A stretch of DNA of 64,000 bases from Aselliscus stoliczkanus. Lineage: Eukaryota > Chordata > Mammalia > Chiroptera > Hipposideridae. The stretch lies in contig CM066732.1 of NCBI GenBank assembly GCA_033961575.1, positions 55,684,501 through 55,748,500 of the forward strand, in the 5' to 3' direction. Under the pieces are notes generated by a model. That model was not told the origin of the DNA. It did not search any database and was given only the letters and a program-made list of their open reading frames with translations. Positions 23,701-35,436 of the stretch are shown here, one piece after another. Numbering within the stretch: the first letter of the stretch is position 1; each line of letters begins with the position of its first letter. A program made the position numbers and the translations under genes.

Positions 23701-24159
23701 AAGGGGGGCGGGGGCTGACGGCTCGCCCCATGGGGTGGAGGGGCGTGTGTTGGGGAATCTCAGAGCTTGTGGCGAAACAGCCACCCTTCCAGCACTGCAG
23801 CGTGGAGGTGTTTGGTTTCATGGAAGGTTTTCATTGGTACAGACTCGACAAAGGCAGATTTCTTCTGAAGGAAGCAGGCATGGAGGATACGCCATCGCAG
23901 GCCGCATCCACCGAGAGGCCGCCAGCTGCGCTGAAGGACACACAGGCGTGTGGCCCGTGCACGCCCAGCCCCGTGGTGCAGCTGCTGCTACATCGACTTC
24001 AAGACTGACGGCAGCCCCCAAACCACGGACATGCTTCTGTCCTTGCCAGATAGGGCGAGAGGGCCCTGGAGGCTGTCTTCTGCCTCTGAGGGAGGGGGAG
24101 AGCGGAGGCTCTTGTCAAAATCTTTTTAGTGCACAAAACTAATTCTGTTCATCTTGGAT
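20716..24159. other. Unique GC-rich stretch with long chance frames
   Basis: No confident gene or repeat. The longest open frames of the window lie here: 236 codons on the minus strand (23,111-23,821) and 241 codons on the plus strand (23,417-24,142). They overlap in opposite directions, match no family I recognise, and begin and end without splice or start context. At about 60% GC a frame of this length is expected by chance once or twice in a window this size. A poly-G run occurs at about 23,674-23,685. I treat the whole stretch as non-coding, while noting that a processed-pseudogene origin for 23,111-23,821 is not excluded. Confidence 0.5.
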
Positions 24160-25270
24160 TTGGTGAGCTGGATAATATTCTGTGCACAGCTCCTAAATGA
24201 ATTATTAAATGTCAGCTCAAGATGGCTTAACTAAAACACCCAATTTAATAACCAAAAGAATCTAAGGTAACAATAACAATTTTACAGGTGAGTGTAGAGT
24301 TGTCAAGTCAAACGATCATAGACAGGCTTTGGGGTTTTCACGTCGTCTCCACCCACATCTCATCTCTGTCACTAAATGGCCATTCTAAAGGCACGCTCCG
24401 TTCCGATAAAAATCACCCCTTCAGTCAGGCTTCGCTGTCCACATGGAGCCAGCAACTCTTTTTTTCCCCCTAAAATATAAGGCTAAACAAGATCTCAGTC
24501 ACAACCACCAAATCTTTATTAATGCATTCCTTGTGCTACTTCTGAATATTAATAAAAATTAATAATTAATTTTGCCTTTGGCATTGCAAGATATACTAGT
24601 TTTAATTAGTGTACTGTACTCCTATACAATTAAAAAATAATTGATGTCCACGCTTATTGGCGGCGTCTGTGATCTTCTTTTCTGTTGTTGTCAACAAAAG
24701 CCTGAAAAAACAAGTTGGAGAGTGTCGTGCTGTCTGCCTGATTTACACACCCAAAGTAACAGGCAAATCTTTTATGATGAAACAGAGCAGTTTTCTGTTT
24801 AAATTATACACAAGTATATTAACCAGAAAGAGAAAATTAAAAGCTGATGGCTACAAGGAATAATGGAAAGTCTATAAAAATGTTTTGTCTATCAACAAAT
24901 TTGCCTGGAAAATATCAGTGGTTGGCACGGCCGCTCAGCGGCGGCGTGGAGGGACCGTCTCGGATCTGTTACCTCAGCTCCGTCAGGCATCTAATTCTGA
25001 TGCCTCCCTCCCCAGCCTGCGTTATTTAAATTCAGCATATCATGTTACTGCTCGACGGCATCGTTTTAATTGTGCCGTGAACTCCTTCATCGCGGACGCT
25101 GCAGACTCTCCACGCCCCTCCTCCTTCTGGTTTGGGGGACGGCTTCCTTTGAAAACATTTGTCTCAGGAATCTTGAACAGAGGATGGTGGTTGTTTTAGA
25201 AGGAAATAATTCAAATCCCACAGCCCATGTGTTCCTTGGTTTTCTTTCTTAGAACCAGCATTCTTATTTT
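24160..25270. promoter_or_regulatory. AT-rich putative regulatory island
   Basis: A non-repetitive AT-rich block with many homeodomain-like strings (ATTAATAATTAATTTTG at about 24,560). It holds a perfect inverted pair of SOX-like half sites, TTGTTG-T-CAACAA, at 24,685-24,697, followed by AAG. The 25,020-25,100 part retains balanced, repeat-free sequence. No long frame resembles a protein. Enhancer function is inference from motif density and absence of repeats. Confidence 0.35.
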
Positions 25271-25814
25271 TAAGAAATCTGCATTAAACCACCACAAATA
25301 TACCTGTGGTACCAAGAGGTAACACACTAACAGAGCCTCACCTTAGGAAAACACGGGGCACAGAAGGCGGGGGTCGGAGGTCTGGATTTCATACTGTACC
25401 CCCTGACTTGCTGGGTACAGAGTATTTTTTTAAAGGCAGAAAAATCACAAATGGATGCAAATGATTCTTTTATCAGATTAATAATCTCGATAGCAATTTT
25501 AAGGGAAAAAACAGACTATGGCAAAGTGTCTGTCCTAGAAATGTAATCTTTGGTTTATTCTCCATAACAAGATTTGCCTTCACAGAATTTAGCACAATCT
25601 AAAATTAAAATTGTCTCGGTCGTGAAATTATGACTTGCTCATAACCTGTGTCTCTGCCCAGATCTCAGTGCTGTGTGTGAGGGCTGCGGCCTCAGGGCCT
25701 AACACAATGCTGAGCACACAGCTGACATTCAGCAAACATCTGCAGAGAGGATTTATTAATTCTGACCTAGAATACGTTGTTTTCCTTCCTTGAGTCTTTC
25801 GAATTTTCTTTTTC
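25271..25814. other. Unique stretch with an L2-like segment
   Basis: Mostly AT-rich unique sequence. At about 25,660-25,760 the strings CTAACACAATGCTGAGCACACAG and TTCAGCAAACATCTG recall an L2 3' end but are too diverged for certainty. No gene is seen. Confidence 0.4.
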
Positions 25815-26195
25815 CATGCCCATCCAGAGGTGAATGGATAAACGAGATGTGGAATAGCCATATAACGGTCTATTACTCAGCAATAAAAGAATAAACTGCT
25901 AATACACACAACAGCACGGATGAATCTGGAAACAACAGGCCGAGGCACAGAAGGCAGCCCCAGCCTGATCCCATGCATGTGGAGTCCTGGGGCAGGAAAG
26001 CCGCGGTGGTGTGAGAACCAGCACAGAGCTGAGCAGAGGCGCCAAAAGGGGCGTCGAGGACACCGGTGGGGTAGACACCTACGTCTTGATTGGGCTGGGG
26101 GTTCCATGGATGCATGTTTGCCAAAACTCATCAAACTGTACAAGTAAGATCTGTGCATCTGTGGCATGTAAATTATGCCTTCATTTGAAAATTTT
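25815..26195 (+). mobile_element. L1 3' end fragment, sense
   Basis: This follows the L1M tail: CCATCCAGAGGTGAATGGATAA, 'tattactcagcaataaaa', 'cacggatgaatctgg', and terminal 'atcaaactgtacaagtaagatctgtgcat...tatgcc'. It is 5'-truncated and non-coding, and older than the L1 at 10,985. Confidence 0.8.
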
Positions 26196-27539
26196 AGGAA
26201 TACATATCTCCTTTTCCTAGCCAATTGTCAAGTAAAGGAGGAAATTCAGAAACAATGTAGAGGCACCAGGCTCTGGAGCCCCTCTCCCCACGTCCCCACC
26301 CCCCGCACATTTCAGCCTCTGCCTCCCGTGGGCACACCATCCTACGTGGCTCGCCCTGACCTGTCCTTGTCCCTAACGCACGTCACATGTCACGAAGGCA
26401 GGGCTTCCGCAGCGCATGCATGCAGTGTGGGGTGCAGGGAAGTGCCTGGCTCTTGTGCCAGAAGCCATGAATAGCACTCCTCGCAGCCCATGTGAATGCC
26501 GCGGTCTGTCTGCAGGCCCAGCTGGGCTGCTGATCAATTTTTACTTCTCAAATTGGGTCAGTGAAAAAGGATGGTGCTTTCCAGTCCTGCGATCTAAATT
26601 CTATTAACACTGGGAAACCTGGAAATTCCAAAGAAAGCCTTTGGCTTCCCTGGGATGACTTTTTAGGCGGGCCCATTGGCCTATTTTGTTTTTAGACTTT
26701 CTTTTCATTAAAAGGCCCCCATTTCCTGGGTGTGAATGGAGGGCTAGCTTGAGAAGTAGGCTGATGCATCACACAGGGAGGGAGCGAGTGAACCGGCCTC
26801 CTCTCCACGCACCAGTGCCTGACCACGTCTGAGGCCTTCTTACCCTGCGAGCCGCTGTGCAGCTGCCTCAGGTCTGTCCGAAGGAGCAAGGGCAGGGACA
26901 GGGCTCCCGAAACTGTGCCCAGTGGGGCGGCGGCTGTGGATTCAGGGCCTGGGGGGATTCTCCGTTGGCGTCTTCTGAGACCTGCCTCTCTCCCTCTTGA
27001 TGCTCTCACCCTGACTTCTCCTAGTTGCCTTTAGTCATGTGACAAGTGCACATTTGGGGCCCGGGGCCACAGTTTGCTTTGCGTTTCCTGCTCACGGTTG
27101 TGGCTTGGCCTTTGGGGTGCCAGAGACTTGTGAGCTCTAAGCTGCACCCAGTGTCCTGGGCTCCCCACAGTGAGCTCTTTACTTGACCAGAAGCTGCAGC
27201 TTATCCGGAGCCATCACACAGATCAGAGAAGGCGTCTGGCCGCTCCGGGCTGCGTCCCCGGTCTGCCCGCCTCCCCTCTGGGCAGGTGTGTGGCGCTGGA
27301 GCTGCTGGGAGCGCCAACGAGGCACTCCGCGGGCAGCCCTTCAACGCAGGACAGCTGCTGTTCATCTTTTTCTACATTGTTATCAAAATCGCACTTACCC
27401 TGAAAACAGGCCACAGAGGTGGTTTTTGGAGCATAAATACAACACAAAGTCAAAGAACCAAGCCAGCTGGCCACTGCGGCCCTCACACACGGGTCCACGG
27501 CCTGCGCCGGGCTCCCAGGGCCCTCACCCCAGGCCCCCG
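26196..27539. other. Unique GC-rich stretch, no gene
   Basis: No confident gene or repeat. Frames are short and overlapping. A decayed transposon origin for parts of it cannot be excluded. Confidence 0.5.
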
Positions 27540-27840
27540 CCCCCTGCCCTTTCTCAGGGGTCGGGGCGCCCCCTGAGCCCATGAAGCGCCACCTTTAAAG
27601 ACTCTGATGTTTCAGAACAGACACTGAGCACAGACGCCTCTCACCCCAGCTGCCCAGAGATGGGCCGTGGCAGGCTCAGCCCCATGTCCTGAAGCGCCTG
27701 GCCGGCCACACCGAGGTCCCCGCCTTCCTCAGCTCCTCGGGGCCGCCGTGCTGTGAGGGGCGCAGTGGGCCGGCAGGGGCGGGACCGCGGGGCCTCGTGC
27801 GGGGACCACGCGCTGCGCGAAAGGCGGCCACTCGCTGCTC
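27540..27840. promoter_or_regulatory. Short CpG-dense cluster
   Basis: Within 27,721-27,840 I count about 17 CpG in 120 bases at roughly 77% GC, an observed/expected ratio near 1. The preceding 180 bases are less dense. The whole is shorter than a standard CpG island. No transcript is implied by the sequence. An open frame runs through it but resembles no protein. Confidence 0.35.
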
Positions 27841-27928
27841 ACACGACCATTTGTGACCGCCCTCAGGGTGCAGACTATGAAGTTACTCATGTGACAGTTT
27901 GCTTAAACTCCCCCGCGCCCCACCCCAT

Positions 27929-28020
27929 ATTAGACAATGAGCTCTGGGAGGTCAGGGGCTGTGTCAGCCCCTGTGCCTGGCACACAGCTAGTGCTCAATA
28001 AGTGTTAACTAGAAAAATAA
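27929..28020 (+). repeat. L2 3' end, sense
   Basis: The characteristic L2 terminus: 'agacaatgagctctgggaggtcaggggctgtgtc' followed by CCTGGCACACAGCTAGTGCTC and AATAAGTGTTAAC. It is an ancient element of about 92 bp. Confidence 0.85.
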
Positions 28021-30029
28021 ACAGTCTCGTTCAACAGGTTTGAATGTCAAGGCCTCTCATGAGTCCAAAGTCCAAGAACAGCCTTTGTGCCCAGCCGGTG
28101 GGCTCCCGGCTTCCTGCCCCAGCCTGTCGCCAGCACAGCTGGGCCCTCCCTTCCTCGGACCCTTCCCCTCCTCGCGCACATGTGCCAGCGGCCACACTCC
28201 CCACACGGAACTGCAGTTGTGCACATAGGGATGTGTCCCCTCCACTAGACCAAGGACTGTTGGGGACCAGTACGTGGCATAGGTACGGTCAGCAGAGCTG
28301 GTCTAAACTCGGGCAGCCCCCCGCCTAACAGAGGTCACCTGAGGGGGCTCAAATTCTGATTTGCTCTCAGGACCATGACAGACCCGAATCAGATTGGCGA
28401 AGCCATTCCCTGGTGGAGCCCTTTGAGAAAGCAGCCAGGGGTCCAAGGACATGCTGTCGACACCGCCGAGGATAGCCACGGGGGTGGGGAAGGGAGGCCG
28501 GGGGCCGGAGCTCGTGGGCAGCGAGCGGAGACCTCACGGTGACGGCTGCCTGCCGGCCTGCACGGGCTGAGTCCTGCGTGTGCCTGATTTTTGTGTAACG
28601 GGCCAACGCAACATGCCAACCACACAAATGGGAGGTTCATGATGGTAAGATCAGTTTTTACTGAGATATTTATGTGACAAGCTGACAGATAAAAAACTAC
28701 AAAGATGCCTATATGCCTTCCATCCTTCCAGATGAACAAAACAATAACTGCTGGGAAGTACTGAGATGCTCGCTCACTGAAGAGAACGCAGGATGTAATT
28801 ACTGAATACCTGGCGAATGGCTACTAAGCAGATGATGTCCATGTAGGAAGGAGGCAGACTCTGTTTCCTGAAGCTATAGCACATGAACCCTCCTGGAGAG
28901 AAAACCCCTGCCCCGGACGGAAACCCCAAGCCTGCCGGGAGGAAGGGGTCTCCTCAGCCTGTCCCAAACGTGGTCCATCCCATGGGGGAAAACTGGCACC
29001 CCGAAATGAGCGTGCGCTGCACGTGTCGGCACTGAGACGGCCCCTGCGCTGGTGTGAGCACAGGGCGGGGGACAGGAGTCAGCAGAGGACAGACGGCTCA
29101 GGACATGTCCTGGCAAGGGGCCGGCAGCCACTCTCCTTCCATCCAGGTGACAGCCGATAGGGCAGCCCTCACCTGGGAGTCTGGAGTCAGCCTGGGTGGT
29201 GCCACTTCTTCTGCCCAGGTGGGCATAAAAGGCGGCGCGGGGCAATGTTGGGAGAATCTGCCATTAGACATTAGCAGCCTGACAGCGTGACCTTTCTGTT
29301 TGGCTCAGTGTCCCTCCTTACCTGCTGTGGGGCACCGCCAAGCCCAGGGGCCTCGAGCACGAGTCCTTTGCCAGGCAGTGGGCAAGGCCTCCACGGGCGG
29401 GCCTTCTGCCACCCTCTCATCTGCTCTGCAGTGGACCCATCGCTGCCCTCGTCCGCAGAGGACAAACCAGGGGCCATGGGGGCGGGGGAGGGCTGCTGTA
29501 GCCCATGCCCTGCCCCATCGCTGGCTGGGAAGGCTCAGTGAGGCCATGCGAGTGGCCTTTACCAGAGGGCCCAGGTACACGTGTCCCATGCCCTGCTCAA
29601 GGCTGCACAGAGGGGCTGGTGCGTGAAACCTGCCTCCCTGTGTCCAAAGGTCCTCAAATCCTGGTTGTCTAGGGAACAGGAATTCGGGGTGGACAAAGCC
29701 GCCTAAGTATATTTCTCCTTTGGTGGCTGTTCCTTTACAGCGATGCCCCTTCTGGGGAACCATGGAGGGTCAGAGCTGGGTGGGCGCATTTCTAGGTAGA
29801 GAGATGGGGCTCCAGAGTGGAGAGGGGCTTCTCCAGGGCCACACAGCAGGGCAGGTCCCGAGGCCCACAAACCCCACGGCGCTTCTGCCAGCCACCTCCC
29901 GCTCCTCGCCCTGTCCTGCCCCTCACCACGTTCGCTCGGTCCGGTTATTCCCAGGGTGTCGCAGCGCGCTGACACGTCGGTAGCTCGGGGGAGCATGAGG
30001 GTGCGTGTGTGGCGGGCACTGGGTACTCG
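28021..30029. other. Unique GC-rich stretch
   Basis: No gene is recognised. Frames up to about 150 codons occur on both strands and overlap each other. At about 29,770-29,870 the strings GATGGGGCTCCAGAGTGGAG and GGGCCACACAGCAGGGCAGG weakly resemble an antisense MIR. The rest appears single copy. Confidence 0.5.
29770..29870 (-). repeat. Possible MIR, antisense
   Basis: Weak similarity to reverse-complement MIR: the 'gaggctcagagagg...ccaaggtcacacagc' pattern is partly visible as CAGGGCCACACAGCAGG. Low confidence because of divergence. Confidence 0.4.
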
Positions 30030-30260
30030 GCCCAAATCAAACTCCTACTGTATTGTATCACATCGATCTTCCGTGTACTCCTCAGCATCGTCTCATTTAA
30101 ATAAAACTTCCATTTGTGACAATCCTATAAATAGAAAGCCCTATTGATCCAGGACCCACCGGCAGCTGCACTTTGGTTATCGCTGAAGCCTGACCGGTTA
30201 ACGTGAGAGCTGCAATTTATTATGCGGCAAGATACAGTGCAAGGCCGTGCCACCTCGGGC
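30030..30260. promoter_or_regulatory. Putative regulatory island with MEF2-like site
   Basis: A repeat-free block in otherwise GC-rich DNA. CTATAAATAG at 30,125-30,134 is a perfect match to the MEF2 consensus. Nearby are CATTTAAATAAAA and the balanced sequence around 30,170-30,240. The same string also contains TATAAATA, so a TATA-like reading is equally possible. No coding potential. Function is inference. Confidence 0.35.
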
Positions 30261-30589
30261 TCCAAACTCTGGTGGCTGAGCTCGGCCAAGCAAGTTCCGG
30301 CGCTGACCTCAGGGCCAGCGTGCTCTTGATTTGCCATGTCACCACCGCGACGCTCCCGGGCAGGCCCTGGTGGAGCCCCCCTGCCCCGCCATGTCTGCCG
30401 GGAGGCAGCGTTGGCCCCACAGCACCAAAAAAGCTGGGCTGTTTGATTCATGGCCGTCAAGCTCGGCAGATGTGAGTGGTCTGGCAATTGTGTCTCATCC
30501 ACCAAGAGATTGAAATAACCACACGGACGCCTGGGCATCACCAGCTCCCACTAAATGCCCACTGGGTGCAGCTTATCTGATCTGGGAAT
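30261..30589. other. Unique spacer, no gene
   Basis: GC-rich, with short overlapping frames only. Nothing is recognised. Confidence 0.45.
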
Positions 30590-30740
30590 GGTCCTTATTA
30601 GCTGTAGACTTAGCACGTGCGCCCGCTGCTCTGTCGGTTAAGCCACTCTCTATTATTTTTATTAATCTGCTGGGCATTGTTGGTAGCTTATAATCAAATA
30701 TTTTCCCCAAATTCATGGAAACTAGGTCCAAGCAGGATGT
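30590..30740. promoter_or_regulatory. Putative conserved AT-rich island
   Basis: A short AT-rich, repeat-free block with TATTATTTTTATTAATCTGC and a nearby GCTTATAATCAAATATT string, bounded by GC-rich DNA on both sides. It resembles conserved non-coding elements in composition. Conservation is untested. Confidence 0.3.
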
Positions 30741-33700
30741 TGGTTTGCTAATGGAGAAAAGATCTCAGATGTATTTCCGCACCGAGGACTGCGGCTCAGA
30801 GGCCCCCCGCTCGCCCGCAGAGACCCGCCCACGTGCAGGGGCTCCGTGCCCCACTCCCTGCCGGGGCCTGCCCATGGCTGAGAGCTTGTCCTGGGCCCTC
30901 GCACAGATGTGCCCTTGGACACTGGACACCTTAACCAAAACCTCAAAGCTGGACGTACAAGAAATCTGCTGTCACCACGATGTCACAGGGACCCATCTAA
31001 CCAGAAGTCAGCAGCGCTGGCTTCTTATTTCTGACCCGATGCCCCCAGGATTGTGGCCTTCTGCCAACACTTCAAATGCCTGAGCACAGCAGGTCTGGGC
31101 TGTGACTCTCCTTGGCTTTTGCCCTAGCAGGAACACCATTTTATATGCCCCACGTTAGCCCCACGTCAGGAAACATAAGCACCGCCACTCCTCTCCAAAG
31201 CACCAACGAGACCTATAGAGAGTCAGCATTGCCAGGTTTCTCCAGGAACAAAGGATGAAACTTGAATGGGTACTGGTTCTATTTCCAAGTAAGTAACGGG
31301 CCCAGGCAGGTGGTGTTGTCCCTCGATACACCAAGGGAGGAACCCCACCTCCAAGGTGGAAGGAATGGCGTGCAGTTCCCACCAGTTCCGGGGAAGCTGC
31401 ACACATCGCTGGGTGGGGTGCGAGGCCAGGGTCCCAGGCACAGAAGGAGCCGCGTCTCTGCCCAGCTCACACACGGCGCTCCTGCTCCTTGAGAACGAGG
31501 CTGAACCTGCTTATCTGTTACGCGGTAATACAGGCCGTCACGGTCTTTTTTACTGTTAAATTTTAATAACTTGGATTATAGGTAGGATAGAAACAGTATC
31601 TAAGTGGCATTTAAAAGCAAATCTATTAAATTTTAGGGTACCTGCATTACACGGTTAGAACATTATCATTTAGACCCTGCAAGGGAATGGCCACTGTGTG
31701 AGAGAAGGAAATTGTGTACTTTGGAAAACACAATCCAAGTCTAATACCATCTGCAACAAGAAAACTCTCTACTCATTACCAGGAAGATTGTTTTTATCCT
31801 GCCTATAACTAAAGTTATTAAAGTTTTAGAACTGTAAAATGCTTCATGAGAAACTGCAAAATAAATGCAAACAGCTAGGACCTGGACTGGTATTTGCTGA
31901 TGATAAATTTTAAATCTCAATTGTGAGACAGTGCTGTGGTCTGCGTGGTACACCCCACACACATGCACACGCACACACACAGGCGCGCTATGAGTGTGAA
32001 ACTACTAAATGGCAAAATAATAAGCAGGTAACCATGGTAACCACAATGCTGTCCAAAGGGGTGAGAGGGGAATTTCTAGTTGGATTCAAGAGAGGAGTTG
32101 ATATTTTCCAGCCAAGACCCAGCTTCCCTCGCTCGCCCGGCACCATCCTCTGTCCTCCGGAGGCCAGGACATCCCTGCGAGGGCAGAACGAGTGGCCGCA
32201 CCTTGCCCACAAGAGAAGACATGGGAGACACAGGAGGCTGAGCACAGGCGCGCTGCCAGCTGAGGTGTGGCCCCTGAGCATGGGGGGCAGGCAGCACGGG
32301 GCACGTCTCCTGGCGATGCCCTGCACGGTGCTGCCGTTGCAGAGAGGGAACGCCAGCTGGTGGAAGGGCAGCTGGACCTGAGAGTGTCTCAGGGGTCCTG
32401 CCAGTCCTGCAGAGCTCGGAGAGCGGGAGACCGCCTCCCATGCACTCAGGGGAGCGGGCCAGGTCCAATGTGTGGCCCCTACTGCATTTCCGAGTCTCGG
32501 CACCGACAGGGAGCATCCACAGCTCTCTGCGCCCCCGGTGGCACGGCAGCTGAGGGAAGCCTGGGGTCCTGGCAGGTAAAAATCTGATGTGACTCTTCTT
32601 TCCGTTGAACACAGTGGTGGAGCAAAGTCTGTATTAGTATACGAATTCCCCCAGACGGCATCCTACCTGCACAGGGGAATGTCTATCCGCTTTCTGCCCA
32701 GATAAAGGTCAGCAGACAGGAGCCTGACTTCCTTGAACACGCAGTGTAATCAGGCGAGACGTGTCACCCCCGGGAAGCCAGTGGTGGGATCCCAGCAGCC
32801 GGGCCCCGCTCTCCCCAGCGCTCGGAATGCCCTGGCCTGGCACACAGGCTCTTGTTCACGGGCTTTATCCTTCCCAGTGTCCTGCTGTGAGGAAGAGACA
32901 AGTAATCCCCACGCCGGGTGCTCTGGGCCGCCCCGAGGACCGGAAGCTGCCTGTGGACAGTGTCATCTGCAAAGAACACGTGGCGAGTATGAAGCCGGAA
33001 TGCAACCTTCTTCATTTTTTACAGGATGAGACCCTGTGCGAGGTCAGAGCACACAGACCGTGAGCTCCGCCAGCCCGGTGTCTGCAGCGCCATGCTGGTT
33101 CCCGCTCATCTCCGGGTCCAGATAACTGAGAAGGAACGGAACCCACATCCCGGCTCTCGGGGGGTCGGGGGCACTGACTTATCTGACCAGCCCTGTTTCA
33201 CTCGCTGGCCGGACTGCTGGGGTCAGGGCTAACTCCCTCGGGACTGTGCGCTGAGGGTCTCCCTGTGGGAAGCTGGTTGGAGTCACTGGGCGAGACCAGC
33301 ACGTTTGGGGAGCTCACTGCGCTGGAAGCCTGAAGGTGGGCATCGCTGGGCGCATCTGGCACTACCTGGAGGGCACCTGCCTGAGAACCAGTGGGGTCCG
33401 GGTGAGTGCAGAGTGCAGGGGGAGGGGGGCTCCTCTGGCCTGGCGGGGCTCCCGGGCCAGCTGTGCCCAAAGGCGGCTGTGCCCTCCACCCCTCACTGAC
33501 GTGAGTGAGCGTTTCCCTTCCTGCTCAAGCTAGTTTGAGCTGGGCTTCTGTGCAACCAGAATAATCTGAGTAGAATATTATGGATCTAAAAGTGAAAAAT
33601 CATTCCAGCTTAAGAGGCCTAAGGACAGGGCAGACCCGGGTGTGGTGGGCTCTGGCGCTTGTACAATTTCAGCACTTTCCGAAAAAGAATATCGCATCAC

Positions 33701-34219
33701 AAATACAGAAGTAGGCACAGGGCCTTGTTATAGTGGGAAAGGACACTCGCAACCAGGGGCCCTGCCTGAAACTTCAGCTTCTGCAGCTCCCTTGCAATGG
33801 GAAGCCCAGGGACTGGTCTCCGTAGCCCCAGGAAGCCGTTGGTGAAAGTACTTAATCTCCGTAGGTAAAGCAAGAGGGTTGATCCAAGTAAAATCTCACC
33901 CACCATGTATTTACAATCTTTAATGAAGAAAGGGTATCACTGAAAAGTATTTTTTCATTGCTTGCTTGGATGGAAACCTCTGTCTAGAACCTCTGCTTCA
34001 CTCTTCCCTCCCTCCCTCCTGCCCCGCCCATACTGGCCCAGGCGCCGGGCCCAAGAGCCAGCACAGCCCGCGCCGCCGCCCTCGTGGCGGGCACAGGCCT
34101 GCGGCACAGGGAGGAGGCTGACTTGGGAAAACGATGCCAAGTTACTGTCCTCTCTTAGGCAGCGTTTCTTCCTCGGCTGTCTGGGAAAAGACGCTTTCAT
34201 AAAGAATGTTTTCATACAA
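30741..34219. other. Unique stretch, no gene
   Basis: GC-rich with an AT-rich pocket at 31,540-31,920. Several long chance frames (up to 178 codons, minus strand at 32,076-32,612) overlap others on both strands and resemble no protein. A short CACACA run occurs near 31,955-31,980. No confident repeat or gene. Confidence 0.5.
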
Positions 34220-34400
34220 AATTTCTAAAATGCTGAAAATACAATAAGATTAACGGCCCCTGGAGGCAATGGCTTAAATATTTTATCTTCTTAGATATCA
34301 GTTACACGGCACTCTCCTCCAAGGATCTGAAGTCTTTTAAATATAGCTCCTAATTAATCGCCCTGTCATCTGCGGATGAAGCAGCATCATTCCCGCTTCC
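34220..34400. promoter_or_regulatory. AT-rich island, possible regulatory
   Basis: An AT-rich stretch with TTTAAATATAGCTCCTAATTAATCG around 34,335-34,360 in an otherwise GC-rich setting. It is repeat-free as far as I can see. Interpretation as regulatory DNA rests only on composition and TAATTA motifs. Confidence 0.25.
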
Positions 34401-34689
34401 ACAGGTGAGGCACAGATGCTGTGGGGGTGTCGATGGGCAGAAGCGGCCCAGTTCCCATCAATGAAGACCCAGCCACACCACCGGAAGCTGACCCAACGGG
34501 GGGCACCCTCGGTAAACCCTCTGGGAAGGTGCCACTCCTGGCGCGCACAGGCGGTCCAGCTGTAGCAGACAGAGGCACCAAAAAGATACCCAACAGGCTG
34601 GGAACTCGAGGGCATGACTCACTTCATCAGGATGGGAGCGATTCAGGATCCGATGGCCACACCTCCAGCAGAGCTCCTGATCTCTGTAT
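34401..34689. other. Unique spacer
   Basis: GC-rich, with overlapping short frames and no recognised feature. Confidence 0.4.
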
Positions 34690-34800
34690 TTTCACAAAAG
34701 GGGTTGTTAAACAGCCCCTTTATTAATATAGTTCTTGAGCTAAAATGGTGTTTTCCCTCAATTAATCGGCTAACAGCTCAGATCATCCTTAGCTCCCACC
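34690..34800. promoter_or_regulatory. Compact AT-rich putative regulatory element
   Basis: About 110 bp with TTTATTAATATAG and CTCAATTAATCGGCTAAC strings. The ATTAATCG motif also occurs in the island at 6,891. It is bounded sharply by GC-rich DNA. Low-confidence inference. Confidence 0.3.
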
Positions 34801-35436
34801 GACGGTGCGCCTCCCACATCACAGCCGCATGCCAGGCGGTGGCCACCCACAGCCTCTGACCCCAGCCCTGAAACGTGCCATCGCTTTCTCACGTCGCACA
34901 GGCCGAGACGGAGCCTCAGCGAGCTCAACTGGAGGGCCGGCGGACAGCAGGATTCTTCCCACGACAGCCTGCCTCCTGCTTCTCCATTTCATTTTTTAAG
35001 CCACTCGATTGTTTAGATCCAGCATGAAGAAATACGGTCGTCACTTCTGGTGACTTCTGCTGGATAAATGCAGGAGACAGGAGCTCAGGACAGAGACACG
35101 TCTGTTGATGACAACAGCTTCACCATCACCACTGCCGCTGCAGGTGCGACAGCCGAAGGACGGAGCTTGGAAGGAGCAGTTTAAGCTCAGAAACCACCCA
35201 AAGCCTCCCTCAGAGGGAAGCAGGCCTCTCATTGACAAAACCCAAAGCTGCTTTCATACTGTCCCCAAGTCCAGAGCGCCGACCCCACAGTGAAAGCCCG
35301 GAGACTACGCCGAAACATCAAATACCGAGGACCCTCACTTTGGCACATATGCAGATCTCCCAGGGAGAGAAATACCCATATAATGGAGATGACGGGGAAG
35401 AAAGGGACCAAAAGGGAACAAGAGACGAAGTGAGGG
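34801..35436. other. Unique stretch, no gene
   Basis: Mixed composition with no recognised gene or repeat. It leads into the TG-rich array. Confidence 0.45.

Noticed and set aside
23111..23821. 236-codon minus-strand frame as a gene
   Set aside because: Overlaps an equally long plus-strand frame, resembles no known family, has no splice or start context, and is of a length expected by chance at this GC content.
23417..24142. 241-codon plus-strand frame as a gene
   Set aside because: Same reasons as for the opposed frame; low-complexity GC-rich codons and no known domain.
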